Assembly: GCF_036324505.1 (NCBI RefSeq)
Contig: NC_086368.1
Location: 26,053,878-26,117,877 of the forward strand
From: Eleginops maclovinus
Lineage: Eukaryota > Chordata > Actinopteri > Perciformes > Eleginopidae
Reading direction: 5' to 3'
DNA length: 64,000 nt
Positions 52,001 through 64,000 of the stretch are shown here, one piece after another. The notes below the pieces were generated by a model. It ran no database searches. It saw only the letters and a program-made list of their open reading frames with translations, and had not been told where the DNA came from. A program made the translations under genes and the position numbers. Positions within the stretch are counted from its first letter, which is position 1. Every line of letters begins with the position of its first letter.

Positions 52001-55000
52001 GGACGCAGGAGAAGGGACTTGGTGCAAGTCTTGTCTTAAGGTGGTGGTAACTGCACTTTAAATGTTACTATGAGTCTTTGCTGGAGAAGATCAACAAGCA
52101 ATTTGTTGCTTTTTTAGAAGTACACTAAAAGCAGCACATCCTTCATGTAAAATATGTATGTACATATGCACACCTGGACAAATAGGGAAGATGATTAAAG
52201 GTGAATTGATATTACAAAGATGAATTATGAGTTGTTGTGCTTAAATGTGTGTGACCAGATGATTTATATGAAAACAAACAAACAACATTTATATTTGTAA
52301 TACAGCAAGAGGAGCGGGATAAGGGGAGGTGGAGAGGGCACCTGACTGCCTTCCCTTATTTTTCCTTTTCCGATTCTGTTTACATGTGTATGTTTTGCAT
52401 CTGTATGATTGTGTCTTCACGTTAAGATGACTGGAACATTTCAGAAGTTGGTCACACACACAAAAACATAACTGAATACAATTTAATATTTGTATTTTTA
52501 TCACGAGTAATAATGTTACCGTGATATTAACCAACATTAGGTGGATTTAGGTCAACTGATAGTCATGTATCAGCATGGCTGTTGTTGTTTATTTTGTATC
52601 TTCATGGTTTATTGCACTTAAGTCTCTATGGATGAAAAGCATCAGCTAAATGAAATGTAATGTACTGTAGCGTTAGCCGTATTGCATATTTTCCTCATTT
52701 TGTTAAGCCCTTGCACCTTGTGGAGAAAGCCTGTGATTCAACTAAATGTATAAACTGCCCCAACTTACCAGAAATTGAGAGATGGGTGCTCCCTTAATAC
52801 TCTAGTGGGCAGGACTGGCAACTGCTTCAGGTGGGATCTGGCAGCCTCAGCACTGGAAAACAAACAGAAACAAACTTTAAGAACAGAAAATGTATTCCTT
52901 CACAATAACAACAGTCACACATAGTTACACATCTATGCTTGAGATATGGGAGAGCAGAGTACCCAAATGACGCTGTTGATTGATGAGATGTTATCACGGT
53001 CCAATCGCTGACTCCTACACATAATAATCTTCTACACACACTGAGCTGTTCTGACCGGGGCTGAGGGCTCCACACTAACATTAGGAAAGGAAGATGTTTT
53101 CACAAGAATATCAGCCTGAAAGTCTGAAACTGTACAAAGAACTTTTCTCCACGTGTTTGTACTTCACAGTGTGGTTTGAATTTCTATCTTGAGGCATGGC
53201 AGCAATAACTCATGTTAGCGAACCTTTAGAAAAGGTGCAGTGGCAGGATTTTATTTCCATCTTTCTTATCTATAAAAGTTGTACTGCTTGCCAAACTTAA
53301 GCTTGAGTTTCATTTATGTCTTGCCAGATTTCATTTACAAAGCCCACGTAGAGCCGCTAAGCCATACAGAGCCCTTTAAGGGACTTGGCAAGAAATGTCT
53401 TTTTAAAACATCAAAACACAACTTCATGCAGGTTTCACTCTACAGGAGGTAAACTACTTTATATTGATTCACCTTCACAGATATGCTAATGATCTCACGA
53501 CAGAAGCAACAGGTTTGTTTAACCAACAAGCCAAAAATGTTAAGAAAAGGCTTCAAGTTAAAAAAGAAAAAGGAAAGCAGCCGTGTTATCTGAACGGACA
53601 AACTGTGGTGTTTGTTACTGTCGAGCTCTATGATAGCGAACTATGAGTCACTCCAACATCATGTGGGAGGGAGGGCTAGGTCTACAGTTTCTGCTGGACA
53701 AAAAAGGGCTCTGGCTTTGAGGTCCAGTCCACTAGAGAACTGAACAAAAGCCATTCACAAGCACTTGGCAGCCTCTCCTCGTGTTGAAAAGTATTGTACG
53801 AGCACCGGTGCTGTTACAAAACAGCCCGTGGCCTCTGAGACAGAACTCCAAAGTGTAGGTCGGACCAAACAGTTCATGATATAAACTTAGGATATCCTTA
53901 AGTATTTTGTCAGCTAGAACAAAAGAGTGGTGCAGTGATGACACATTTTAAGCAGGACTTTTACTCTTTGGATTTTCCCCCACAAAAAACCTGATGTTAG
54001 AGTAACAGATTTTTATTATTATACCTGCTGTTTTGTTAATCTCCACAATTTAAGACCACTTCATAATAGTTAAGGGGTTAATGCAATTGCAAGAAGTACC
54101 ATAACATATAGAGAAACTACATCACTGTTGCATCTCCACCGCTAAGCTAAACGATGCTAATTGGCATGATAATGTTCAGTAATCTTATTTAGTCTCTTTT
54201 TATTTACATACGCATTTTATGTTATAGAACAAAATGTAAAAAAAATCGTTCAGCTTGTTTGAACCACAGACTATGTTTCAGGCATCTTACCAAACCACCT
54301 TCAAAATAATGTTGACTTCAAGACGAGGGATCCTGAAGTAGTAAAATGCTAACTCATTTCCAGATTTAATGACCTATTCCTGTACCGCTCTATAAAGCCA
54401 ACAAAACAAAAAAGGTATCGGTTTATTCTAGGTCAAAGCCCATTTGACCTTGAACATCCATCTAAGTGTCCTTCTTTACAGATTATTGGAGTTTAACAGC
54501 CGCTGACATGGGGGGGACATGGCCATGATGATCCAGTTATGTGAATCAGCTTACTAAACAAAAACAAGGGCAGAGGCACTTGAATCACTCTTCCCTGTAG
54601 CTACCTCTCCTAGGTTGACTGAGTTTTGCTGCCATGGCACTTCACTGTGTGTTTGATGGCGTACATTTTATGGGGAGCTGGGGCCTGGTGTTGTCGGGGT
54701 GATGTACTCCACAGCCGCGCTGCCCCGTCAGCAATCTGGAATTCATTACTACGTCTGTTATCTCTCCGCAGCTTGCAGCGCGGGGCCAATTCCTACGCCC
54801 GGGTGCAGCCCGCCCAGTGTACCCAGCGTGTGGAGAGATAATATTCATGTGTCAGCTATTCCACTACGCTGAGACGTGGTGGAGGGAGCACAATGAGAGG
54901 GCCTGTTGCTGTAAATGAACCGCTAACTACAGGCTACACCTGCACATAGAACTATTTCAACACAAATGATATTGTGTTCATCAAAGTTGGTTGAAAATGT

Positions 55001-58000
55001 ATGGCAGGTTATTTTCTGCCACGAGGGATCTCTTAATCAAACAATAACAAAAGACGGATTTGCTGGAATTGGAAAGTAGCGTGGGATCATGGGAGTTTGA
55101 CATTAAAGTTCAGATGTCCTGGTAAAGATTCCTAAGTTGTTCAGGAGTATTTTACAAGGTTGTACTACAATAACAACAGACCAGGTCAGACAGTTAAAAA
55201 CACTTACTTTTAATATGAAATCATTCTGTATTGTAAAGAGGCAAGGATTGGATAAAAAGTACATTTATTTATAGGACTTACCCATTATTTTAACCTTGAT
55301 TAAAATAACAGAACCCACTAGGATTGAATATTGTTAATAACATTTGGAACATAAGTAATCCATCATACATTTAAAGCTAGGGTGGGTTAGGGATTTTAGA
55401 AACATTTTTGTAATATTTTTTTGAAATACTCTTAACATGAAGACGGCAATCAATACATCTATAGCTTTGACCAAAGAAAAGAGAAAAACCCGGTACCTTT
55501 GCAGTCATAAGTCAGAGGGCTGACCTGCCTGTCTCCTCACCGTTACTTACAATAGCCGTGTTTATTGTTCGCATTCATTATGGGTTTTTTTGGGGGGGGG
55601 GAGTGGCGTTAGAGGGAGGCCTAAAGAGACGGCTGTCAGTGGTTCCAACTTTGTGCACAAGATTAAGCATCTTTTGGAAATAGTATTGCTAGCTTCTTTC
55701 AATTGAAAAGAGTGGGCAAGAGGGGGCTTGGTTATCCGGTTGAATAATAATAAAATGTATGCTACTCTTTGTGGCTTCTTCAATGTTATCTTCCCAAGGT
55801 GTAATATACAGTGGCATAGACACTGTCTGTAGCTTACTTACAAGAACGATTCCTGCTGTTACTCCTAAACAGCTAAGGCATCATTAAGGACATCGATCGA
55901 TACAGTGATTTCCTACCGTTTTCCACAATCCCTCTAATCTATCTCTAGAGAGCAGTTGGAACTTGTTGCAGTCAGCTATGGATTAAACCTCCAGTTGGTG
56001 TGAATCAGTACGGTTAGAACAAAATGCAATGCAAAAACTGACATTGCAAAAGAAAAAACTGACACAAGTACAATTGGAAACCCGACGGTGCATTAATTCA
56101 ATGCACAGCAGGGGGTTGGTCCACACCGCCTCAACAACAGTGAGTCTTCCTGACGCCAAGTTGTCTGCCATTGGACAGTGGGTCTGGCTCATCCTTCTTA
56201 AGGCAGCTGGCTGAAGGAGGAGGAGGTCTCCCTAACTCCTCCAGAGCTAATCTCACAGCTCCAGGGCCCTTTTGCTCATACAGTGCAAAGACATTTATAT
56301 AATATGCTTTATGAGGGGAATTACCGGGTCAGTACTCTTGGAGAAAAAGGTATAAAGGACAGTAATGAAATACTGCTTCAGGACAGCAGGGGATGCATCA
56401 CTTCCATAGAATAGTGGTAGATTTGGGGGCAAGCGCTACATTCAAGTAGGAGAAGTTTGTGGTAAACAACTTAACTGTGTTTTAACATCTAAATCATAAT
56501 GTGCAAGGGAATGTGGTTTCCATGCAAAAAGAGATAAGGAAAACTCAATTTGGAGACACTCCTATTTTCGCTGATTCTTCCAGATTTGCTGGCAGGTTGT
56601 CTTCTACTGTGCTTTCAGAGTCAGTACAAAGTACAGCCCATCCCCACTCCCACATGAGATGAAAGTTCAGACCACACACTACACTTCACACTGAAGTACT
56701 TCTAAATCAAAACACTGCGGAGACATAAATCGACTCCAATGCTGCAATGACTAACAATTAACATTTATCAGGTCAATCATGCCAGTAAATAATGGGGCGC
56801 TTAAAGAGCTCGAGCAAGTGCAGCCAAGTTTTTTGCAACAGAACAAAGGAAATGGCTTTGACAAGGGCTCAAACTGCATTTTCAGCATTGCTTGTATCGC
56901 CTTTCAAACAGCACACGTGCAATTCCTTACAGAGCATAAATCTTTGTGTTAATATAATAGACAGGGAGGCCTTTAGAGGCAAAGCTCTGGGACAACACAC
57001 AGGTTGTGCTGCTTCACCCAGCTCAGTCACTCACTCAGATTGTTTTTTTTTTTCAACTTCTCACAGCCAATGCCCTTCACTCCTACGGCTGACAAAAAAA
57101 ACAACATACCTTATCAGCAGGTCAAGCCTCTGAAAGCACTATGAAAACATGAGCAGAACAGACTATCCAAGTTTTGTACAGAGTCTCCCACCAGTGTCAT
57201 GGACCAAAACTTCTACACACCACGTCCATTTATATGTACACTAGGTTTGTCAGCTCATGTGACATTTACTAAGAGGTGAAGCAATCGCAGCATGTCAGAA
57301 AATAACTTGTTGCAAGTGTAAACATGAAGCATTTACCAAAAGAACAGCCAAGCCATTTTAAAAAGACTGTTTGGCAGCATGCCAGCAGGGGGTACAGGTC
57401 AATGTCAAAAGAGCAAATCTAGGAAATTATTAACTCAAGGAAGTATAGCATGAATCCAAATCTAAACAGAGTCAAGTTGAGCATTAACAGGCTATATACA
57501 GTCCTCATTTGTACACTGAGCACCAACCAAACAACTTGACACACCATGCACTGCAGCATTAAGAAGAATATTAAAACACACACTAAACTAATTTTGCACA
57601 AGTTCTCAAATAGGTAACAGATGCCTATGTTAACCAAAACATGTCAGAATGTAAGTACATATATACAAAAGACACATTTGAACATTGAACTGCTTTCAAG
57701 CTCATTTATCCTGAATTGCTCACTCAAAACATGTTTTAAATGACAATACAGCTTTCCACGTTTCTACATTATTGAATTATAAGGGTTTTAGGTTTTAAAA
57801 TGTAAAACTTCTTACCTTGTGTATTCTCCTTTGGCCTCCTTAAAAAGTGGAAAATAATACAGTTAGTAAAAGCAAATGCAAGATGTATTAATTGCCCATT
57901 AAGTTGACTGTTATGCTAACGTTAGCTACCTGCACCATCTGCTACAATGCCAACTTTACACGATAAAACATCACCACTTTTAGTTTGAGTACATTTTAAT

Positions 58001-60908
58001 TTCTCTAATATTGGAATTTACACTACCTCAAATAACTAGCACATTTGAGAAGCACATTTAATTATACAAGAGACCGTTTCTTTAATAATAGCCCCGACTA
58101 AAGCACCCCCAGGAGAGACAACTGTTTTCAAATATCACCAACCGTCTCCTTTCACGTTTGGGCTGAGTGACAACATTTCAGTGCAGAACGCATGCGACAA
58201 ACTCCTTCTTACCTGCAATGCGAATGCAGCTAACTTGAAAACATTGTCACTCTCCACTTCGATGGTCTCCTGTTGTAAAAAAAATGTTGAAAATTAACGG
58301 CGTCTTTTTGAAAAAGCCATGCACACACAAAGTGAAGCCCCGTCCCGAAACACTTGACTCGAGTCAGAAAATCTTCCCGTCCCGTACCTCGATCCCACCG
58401 TTACCGACCGAACCACTGCCGCAAACAGAATACTGAGTGTGAAACTATCCCTGAAGTGTGTTTACTGCTGTTCTGCAGCGCCCGAGTTAGCCTTAATAAT
58501 TTTACAGGCGACAAAGCACACACTGGTGCCCAGTCAGCCTAGTTGACGGTCCTGCCTGAAGCTACAGCCCCCTCTCCGTAAAGTGGTACGGTCCGAAAGC
58601 AGGTTCAACAGTCTCCGTCTCCCATGGTGACCAGCCAGCTCTCCCCGCGAAAAAAAAACTGCAATGCAACGTCTAATCAAATGCTGCGTTCATTTGCTCT
58701 TCGTACGCTTCTGCATCCACATACAGCAACTACCTGCTTAGTATGTCTATGGCTTGTACCACACTCGTTCCGTTGAATACTATGGGGTATGTGTGTAACT
58801 CGACACAAATACCGTTGTATTATTTATCTTTGAACTATTTGATCAAGTTATTTAGGGGAAACACTTGCTACAAGTCTCATATGATGAATAACTTTACTTA
58901 AAAGCTACACAATCAACTGGCTTAAAATACAAAACCCCATCTTATCTTTATAACAGTCTTAACCTGTAACTTTTCAAACGCTGTGAGTGTGAGAAATACT
59001 TTTGAAAGAAATACTTAAACAATTGCATAAAACAATAACATATTGCTTGCATGAACATGAATCATATTTTTGCGTAAAAGCTAACATTTCCAACAGGACA
59101 TGAATGCAGCACTAACAGCAGTGTGGGTCAAGAGTTTAAAAAATGTAAATGTTGTGACATTACAGAGAGAGACACGTATTCTTCAATAACCAGCATGGTA
59201 TGAATCATTTCATTATATACATTACAGAAATGTCCAACATATTGATCATCGGACCATCAACCCCAAGTTTGAAATCTGCTGCCCATGAGTCAGTAAAATA
59301 AGACTTTTGTCCTTTCGATAGTTGGATTCTTATCATAGTAACAACAAAGGTGTTAAACCATCAGGAACTGAAGGATATACAACATTGAATTACAAGGATA
59401 TAAACATAAATATATGCTTTAAAACACTTACATTAAATACTAAAGATTTAGCATTCAGGAAGAAGAGCTCCACTGTTGCGTTGTCTTTCAAGTAGGTGAT
59501 CTTCTCAATGTAAAATCTGAGAAGAGATTTGTAGGTCAGCAATGTTTACTTAAAATAAAGTGTCAATACATTTTGCATTTAATCAGAGACTTCATTGTAA
59601 TGAAAGAGCGATCACATAAAAAGAATGTGTAAAGTGTTTCATCGATGCCACCTGCTGGCCAGGACAAGCCTTGGAGGCCATAAAGCTTTCAACACACCAA
59701 CCATATTCTTCTTATTATGCCTCTGTTTTTCTTCAGTATAGGCTGACGTTAGTAATAAAGCACAGCAGTATTCAGCATTTGGCAAGCTTTTACAGAAAGA
59801 GCACTCACCTCACGAGGAACTTGAGTTCCAAAGGGCCCGGAGTCTTGGAGAAGTCATGATCGAGGACTTTACGATCCAGCTGGAGCCAGTTATTCTGGCC
59901 CCTGATCAGGGAAAGATGAACAAATCATGTGTTGCAATACTGCTATCAAAACTCTTCTTTAGGCTTCTGTAAAAAAAGCAAGACTGTTAAAATGCCTATC
60001 ATAGGAAATGTACTTACGTGTCATCTATGTAGGACAATCCAAAGTATTCCTTCTCCTTCAGGGTAAAATGTGATGCCACCAAATCTAACAGCTCACGGGA
60101 CAACAGCTTGGGCTGCAAAATTGAGATTAAAAACAAAGACATTCTGTTAAGATAAAGACTTAGACTAACAGTTATCTTTTTATATCAATTGGTTAATCCT
60201 TTGGTCTTTTAAATGTCAGAAAACAGTGAAAACCGTCCTTCCTATTTTAAGTGAAATACATCTTGTTTTGTAATGTTAACTTGTCCTTGCATTTTACTTG
60301 CCCCATTGTGTCTACCCCACAATTGTTTGCACTTAAATGTCCTTTTCTTTTTATATGTTGGAAAGGCCTAGGACTTAATAATTCCATTGCCAACAATAAT
60401 TCTGTATCACCCATATGACCATAACACCTTTGAGTCTTTAAATATTTCGAATTCAAACCCCAAAGATAGTAAATTCAATAAAGTGCATAGAGAAGCAGAA
60501 AATCTTCATATTTGATAGGCTAAAACAGTATTTTTCATTAAAACAAATCACTTTTTAATATCAAATTTGCAGTGATTATTTATCTGACGATGAATTATAG
60601 GAGTTGTAGTGGAGATCATTAACATGCTTAGCGATGTGTGATGCTCTGTGAAACAATGAAAATTACAAATTTGACAAGGAATAGAAGCAAAATCGGAGCC
60701 ACAGGAATTGAGATTAGGACTTCTTTAGAATAATTAACTACACACATCATAAATACACCAACATGTCAGCACATCAGTATAATCCCGCAGGTCTAAGCAA
60801 CATAGATTGTGCCTGAGGAGGCGAGCAGAAAGTGTCCTCTACCTGAACCAGCAGCTCCAGCTTCCTGTCATCGAGGAGGTGAACCTGACACTGACGGCCC
60901 TCTGTCAT
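34055..60908 (-). CDS. frmd4b: FERM domain-containing protein 4B (GRSP1), 5' end probably outside the window
   Basis: A cortical scaffold that binds cytohesin-3/GRP1 and takes part in epithelial polarity. 22 coding exons: 60843-60908, 60018-60112, 59809-59901, 59432-59516, 58213-58269, 57816-57838, 52769-52852, 51215-51280, 50224-50281, 49330-49416, 43683-43759, 43061-43199, 41121-41262, 40881-41014, 40392-40508, 39812-40040, 39527-39583, 39310-39439, 38450-38608, 37308-38068, 36562-36700, 34055-34172. Frames join throughout, about 970 aa. Residues 1-310 form the FERM domain (VHLLDDRKLELLVQ, HYKKLKGLTRGQA, WWLGVSYKGIGQYD, WKQLENLYFREKKFAVEV, IWVMAISQHQFYLDRKQSK). Next come IMASNGSLIS, a Lys/Glu coiled coil, LPKEYPL and VKKKRR, then a Ser/Tyr-rich tail with SMPPTPLLTRNAYSS, NSTEVLDD, NPYATMRPPR and HLRGWYQR. 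It ends WHEDSKPGTIV, almost identical to human. The first exon found opens with ATG right at the splice site; human has a further N-terminal exon. Confidence 0.96.
36002..36245 (-). other. frmd4b: Possible alternative serine-rich last exon of frmd4b
   Basis: After a TTTCTTATAG acceptor the frame continues in phase from the exon at 36562-36700 (R-Y-G-A-S-Q-L-L) for about 81 residues to a stop. The product is extremely serine-rich. Skipping this segment joins 36562 to the conserved terminal exon at 34172, so it is not part of the main transcript. An internal GTGAGG would not preserve frame with the last exon. It may be a chance frame in a GGA-rich tract. Confidence 0.25.
38102..38343 (-). mobile_element. 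MITE-like element, family A, copy 4
   Basis: It carries the family landmarks on the minus strand (CCAGAGCCCAGTCTGCTCTG and the GCATATAAG...GGCCTCTTTAA right end). The left half is truncated near 38343. It lies in a frmd4b intron in the gene's orientation, with its right edge 33 bp before the acceptor of the exon at 38068. Confidence 0.7.
39478..39490. repeat. Poly-G tract
   Basis: A run of 13 G in the frmd4b intron between 39439 and 39527. Confidence 0.9.
40545..40836 (-). mobile_element. MITE-like element, family A, copy 5
   Basis: Both ends are recognisable: TTTTAAAGGGGCCCTATCATGC at the right end (low coordinates) and CTGAAAATGAGCAGAATGTG then CCTTTTCAAAA at the left end. It carries the full set of interior landmarks. 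It lies in a frmd4b intron in the gene's orientation, with its right edge 36 bp before the acceptor of the exon at 40508. Confidence 0.75.
42650..42905 (+). mobile_element. Possible retroposon 3'-end fragment
   Basis: It ends in CCTGGGATAATAAAAGTATTCC, a tail resembling fish LINE 3' ends. It is non-coding and its class is undetermined. It lies in a frmd4b intron. Confidence 0.3.
43762..49329. other. frmd4b intron, nothing further identified
   Basis: A 5.6-kb intron between exons ending at 49330 and beginning at 43759. It contains AT-rich sequence, a CT-rich patch near 44815-44860 and a small hairpin near 45303-45330 (TACATCTTC / GAAGATGTA). No additional exon is supported. Confidence 0.5.
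49832..50120. mobile_element. hAT-like MITE with target-site duplication
   Basis: It begins TAGGGCTGCACAA and ends GTCAGCCCTA; the terminal 8 bp TAGGGCTG and CAGCCCTA are exact inverted repeats. Flanking octamers GTGTGTTA and ATGTGTCA agree at six of eight positions, as expected for an aged 8-bp hAT duplication. No transposase frame is present. It lies in the frmd4b intron between 49416 and 50224. Confidence 0.7.
52853..57815. other. frmd4b intron, no gene recognised
   Basis: A 5-kb intron. A short CpG-rich segment near 54700-54850 stands out from the AT-rich surroundings and could be regulatory. Open frames here have no domain or splice support. Confidence 0.45.
58340..58680. promoter_or_regulatory. 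CpG-dense segment in a frmd4b intron
   Basis: CG dinucleotides cluster here (CCCGTCCCGTACC, CCACCGTTACCGACCG, CTGCCGC, CAGCGCCCGAG, CCCCGCG), unlike the flanking intron. It begins about 70 bp upstream of the exon at 58213-58269 on the transcribed strand. It might be an internal promoter or enhancer; no transcription start can be shown. Confidence 0.3.
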
Positions 60909-63900
60909 CTGCAGGAGAACACACAACATGAGACATGACAAAACAGCCACTGCACAAACACACTATCTCTCCACCTCCACCTCTCCGCTCAAAGCTGCTC
61001 TCGCTCGAGTGACATACCTCAATGTCATGTTTGCCTTTGTGCCGAATGAATAGGTAAAAGGAGCCACCACACTCCAAAACATCAAAGTTATTTGCAAGAC
61101 CCTCATCTTTATCAGTGTAAACTGTCAAACTACTAGATATTTCAGCCGTAAGTCAGCTCTTTATAGGTGCACCATGAATCATAACAAGCCTCCACACATG
61201 CTATTGTCTTTCTCTCCCACACATCCTTCCTCTGCAACAAAACCGGTCTAATGAAAATCTCTGTAATGTCAAATTCCCAAAGACAATGAAGTGCCGGTGC
61301 ATAGTTTAATTGAATTGCAGCTGCATTGTCTAAGATGAATGGCTTTAGGATTCATTGTGTTGCACTCAGCAGAACTGCCTTTGAATGCAGGACACAGTTT
61401 AAATATTACTGAGTGGTGATGAACAAAAGTCATATTTCACTGTGTTCAACATTTTTAATTCCTGTGTAAGAATTCTGATGACATGGTGTTTGTATCATCT
61501 GTTGGGATGCTGTTTGTAAAGGGAATTTATACTGTTGTTATCGTAAAGAAAGAACTGTAGCATTACACAGTGTATGTCTTATCCAAGTGTAGTGGATGGC
61601 TTGACTGCGGAGGTCGTGAGAGGTCAAGTTAGACAAAAGAAACCTGGTGCTCTATTATTGAGTCTGATCTAAATTGGTTGTCTGATCTGTGTTTATGAGT
61701 TAAGAGCAAGTACAAAAAATGTGTGTAACTCTTTGTTATATGTCAAAATAGGAACTTCTGTGCCAGGATAATGTTGTCTTTGTTTTTGGTATACTATATT
61801 TGGCCACAGGAGGCTGAACATTTCACTACTTCTCCATAGGATTAAAAGCATTCATGTTTTAAGGGCTTCTTTAAAGAGGTCACATCAATGCAACATAACT
61901 GGCTTACACACGATATATACTTTGACAAAGTGGAGGTATCGAAAAAGAGGCAGCAGTGCATGTCAACCAAGTAAGTAAACCAAAAGCACCAATTTTTACC
62001 AGGACTGTTAGATCGCTTTTACAAACAGAAACTTATTACATCAGAAAAGCATTGGGAAGTTTTACGTTATTTTTCAACACCTTTATATGTTCACTTACCA
62101 TTTTAAATAGCTGCTACTTCATTTTTAGTAACATGTGCTTGTCTCTTTATGTAATATCTTAGTCTACTCTTTTTATTTTTGCCTTTTATGTCACCTTTGC
62201 TGTTACAATGCAAATGTCCCCGATGTGAGATGACTAAAAAGGGTTTCTGATTTCTGATATTATGTTATACAAAGGAGCTTTTATGGGTTAAAACGTGCTT
62301 TTGAGCATTCATAATATGTTGTTATTATTATTAATAGTTGTATTATCTTCAGTACAGAGTCAGTAAAAGGATCTTGCTTATATCCCATGACACTGTGAAA
62401 CTCCTGAAATACCTAAAACATTGAATTTAAATGACTGTATTCATTGCTCTTTGCATCTCAGATTTCCTTAATTTAGTTTGACAGTCAAACACATGTGGCA
62501 TCCAAGTGTTTGGCTTCTGTGTCGGAAAGTGAGGGTCACGCTAGCGTCCAGCAGGAAGACGCCCTCTGGCTCAGAGTGTTAAACTTCACTCTTCTAGGAC
62601 ATATTGTTCTGTGCACCACAACAGAGCTGTCGTTCCACTTTATAAGGCTCAAGCTGCTTTTCCACTTTGTTGTTTTTCAACGCCCTCAACCACAGTGAGA
62701 TTTAAGTGTCTGTGGGTGAAACTGTTCTTCTAAACAAAGGGTTTAATATGCAGTCACTCTAACTCGCTTACTTTTCATCTTAAGCCTCATATTTCACCAG
62801 CATACCATCTCAGAGGTTCTTCAGAGGAAAGAATCTAACCCTGACCAATAAAAATACAAATAAAGAACAACTGAAGCTAACCTCAATATAAACCACACCT
62901 GCATTTATTGTATCATGACATGAAACATCATTTTGGCTGTTAAACACATAGTTCAATCTTGGATTCATGACTAAAGTAAACCTTTTAAGAATTATTGTGG
63001 TTGTCCAGGGCACAATCCTTTCCCATCTATCAATGCTGCATTGTTGTAAGGGCAATGACATCAAAACATAAATGGACAAAGGCCTTTAGTTAACAGTCAA
63101 GCTCACAGCCAGCCATTGAGTGTACAGTTTAACATCAAAATATATGCATGCTACTCCAAATCCAAAAGTGCTTTGTCCTTAATACTCAATGACCTTTCAC
63201 ATAGGTTTTAGTGCATCCTGTGATGTGGATCTATTGTGGAATATTCACATTTGCATTGACTAAGAAGCAACTTTTCAGAGAGGTTGACAGAGATGACTGC
63301 CCTCAGTCCCGCAGAAGAGAGGACCGGAGCTTCAGAGCGAGGTCCCAGATGTTAAAGGAAAGGTCATCACTGTGACAGGGAGGTCGTCCCCCTTAAGCTC
63401 TGTCATTACGGCCCTGATGGTGCCCTCTTCACATGACCCCGAGCAACACTGACGGGACCAGACTGAACGGGAGCCATCCTGCGTTTATACTACTGTATCC
63501 TTCTGCTGCATTAAACAAGCAATAGGTACAAAAGGTCATAAAGCAGTTACTACAAAATGAATGTAGTCCTGTTAATACATCTGTAATAATGATCCAGCTA
63601 CAATACAACACAAACAGGAGCCATTCTGCACACTTTCACTTTGATTCTTGAAGGTGAGACCTAACATTAAAATCGGAAAATTCATGTCATTCTGAAACTG
63701 GAAGAAGGGAAACCAAAAAACGGGATCTGACATTTGTGCTTATTCTTACGCCTCATATCAAGACCAGAGTCTCAAAGGGCTGTTCACAGAGTTTCAGGTG
63801 TTGAATGTACTTATAACGGAAGAGATTTAGGGCCAGTCATCCAATATTGAGAATAAAGTCTAATTTGCCGATGCTTGTGGTTCAATTTGTTCTGAAAATG

Positions 63901-64000
63901 TCGACAGTTCTTGACATTTGAAATAATCAAAACATTTAAAATTAAACAAATCCATCTCCTCTTTATTCTCCTCGGCCATATATTCTTTCATTTATAGGGA
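60909..64000. other. Upstream frmd4b sequence, no exon recognised
   Basis: No exon matching the extra N-terminal segment of human FRMD4B is visible up to the window edge, and no start-site or CpG cluster was seen. It is probably intron 1, with the 5' exon beyond 64000. Confidence 0.5.

Noticed and set aside
60868..61128. Open frame extending the first frmd4b exon upstream (NFDVLECGGSFYLF...)
   Set aside because: It reads through the splice acceptor in a different frame from the conserved FERM sequence; human FRMD4B has nothing similar.

Overview
The window is ordinary nuclear DNA of a ray-finned (teleost) fish. It contains four vertebrate protein genes whose exons are bounded by GT/AG splice sites and keep a continuous reading frame. 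AT-rich introns, microsatellites and short interspersed DNA transposons typical of fish fill the rest. There are no bacterial-type operons, phage genes or CRISPR arrays. The exact species cannot be read from the sequence. Most open frames in any six-frame translation here are chance frames in non-coding DNA.

Layout. 1-9713: no gene recognised, only repeats including a decayed LINE reverse-transcriptase fragment. 9714-11364 (minus): a two-exon V2-type vasotocin/vasopressin receptor. 11958-19795 (minus): trnt1, the CCA-adding tRNA nucleotidyltransferase, complete in seven coding exons (427 aa). 20456-26593 (plus): arl6ip5 (PRAF3/JWA), head-to-head with trnt1 across a roughly 660-bp shared promoter with CGCG-type elements. 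26594-34054: arl6ip5 3' region, transposon remnants, a long TG microsatellite and possible non-coding elements. 34055-60908 (minus): frmd4b, 22 coding exons giving about 970 aa from the FERM domain to the conserved C-terminal end; its 5' exon(s) probably lie beyond the right edge. 60909-64000: intron or upstream DNA of frmd4b.

The genes do not form a pathway. The receptor is a hormone GPCR, trnt1 is housekeeping tRNA maturation, arl6ip5 is an ER membrane protein and frmd4b is a cortical scaffold. In human, arl6ip5 and frmd4b are close neighbours on chromosome 3p14 (with LMOD3 between them) while TRNT1 is at 3p26, so the fish order is rearranged.

Three points stand out. (1) About 1 kb inside arl6ip5 exon 1 is a second, indel-riddled copy of the trnt1/arl6ip5 promoter region; it splits the exon and looks like uncorrected long-read gap fill. 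(2) One short transposon family has three copies, in two different genes, each in the same orientation relative to transcription and each ending 33-37 bp upstream of a 3' splice site. (3) The divergent promoter carries a perfect TCTCGCGAGA palindrome and two related sites. I found no convincing previously undescribed biological system; the transposon placement is the closest to a new biological signal.
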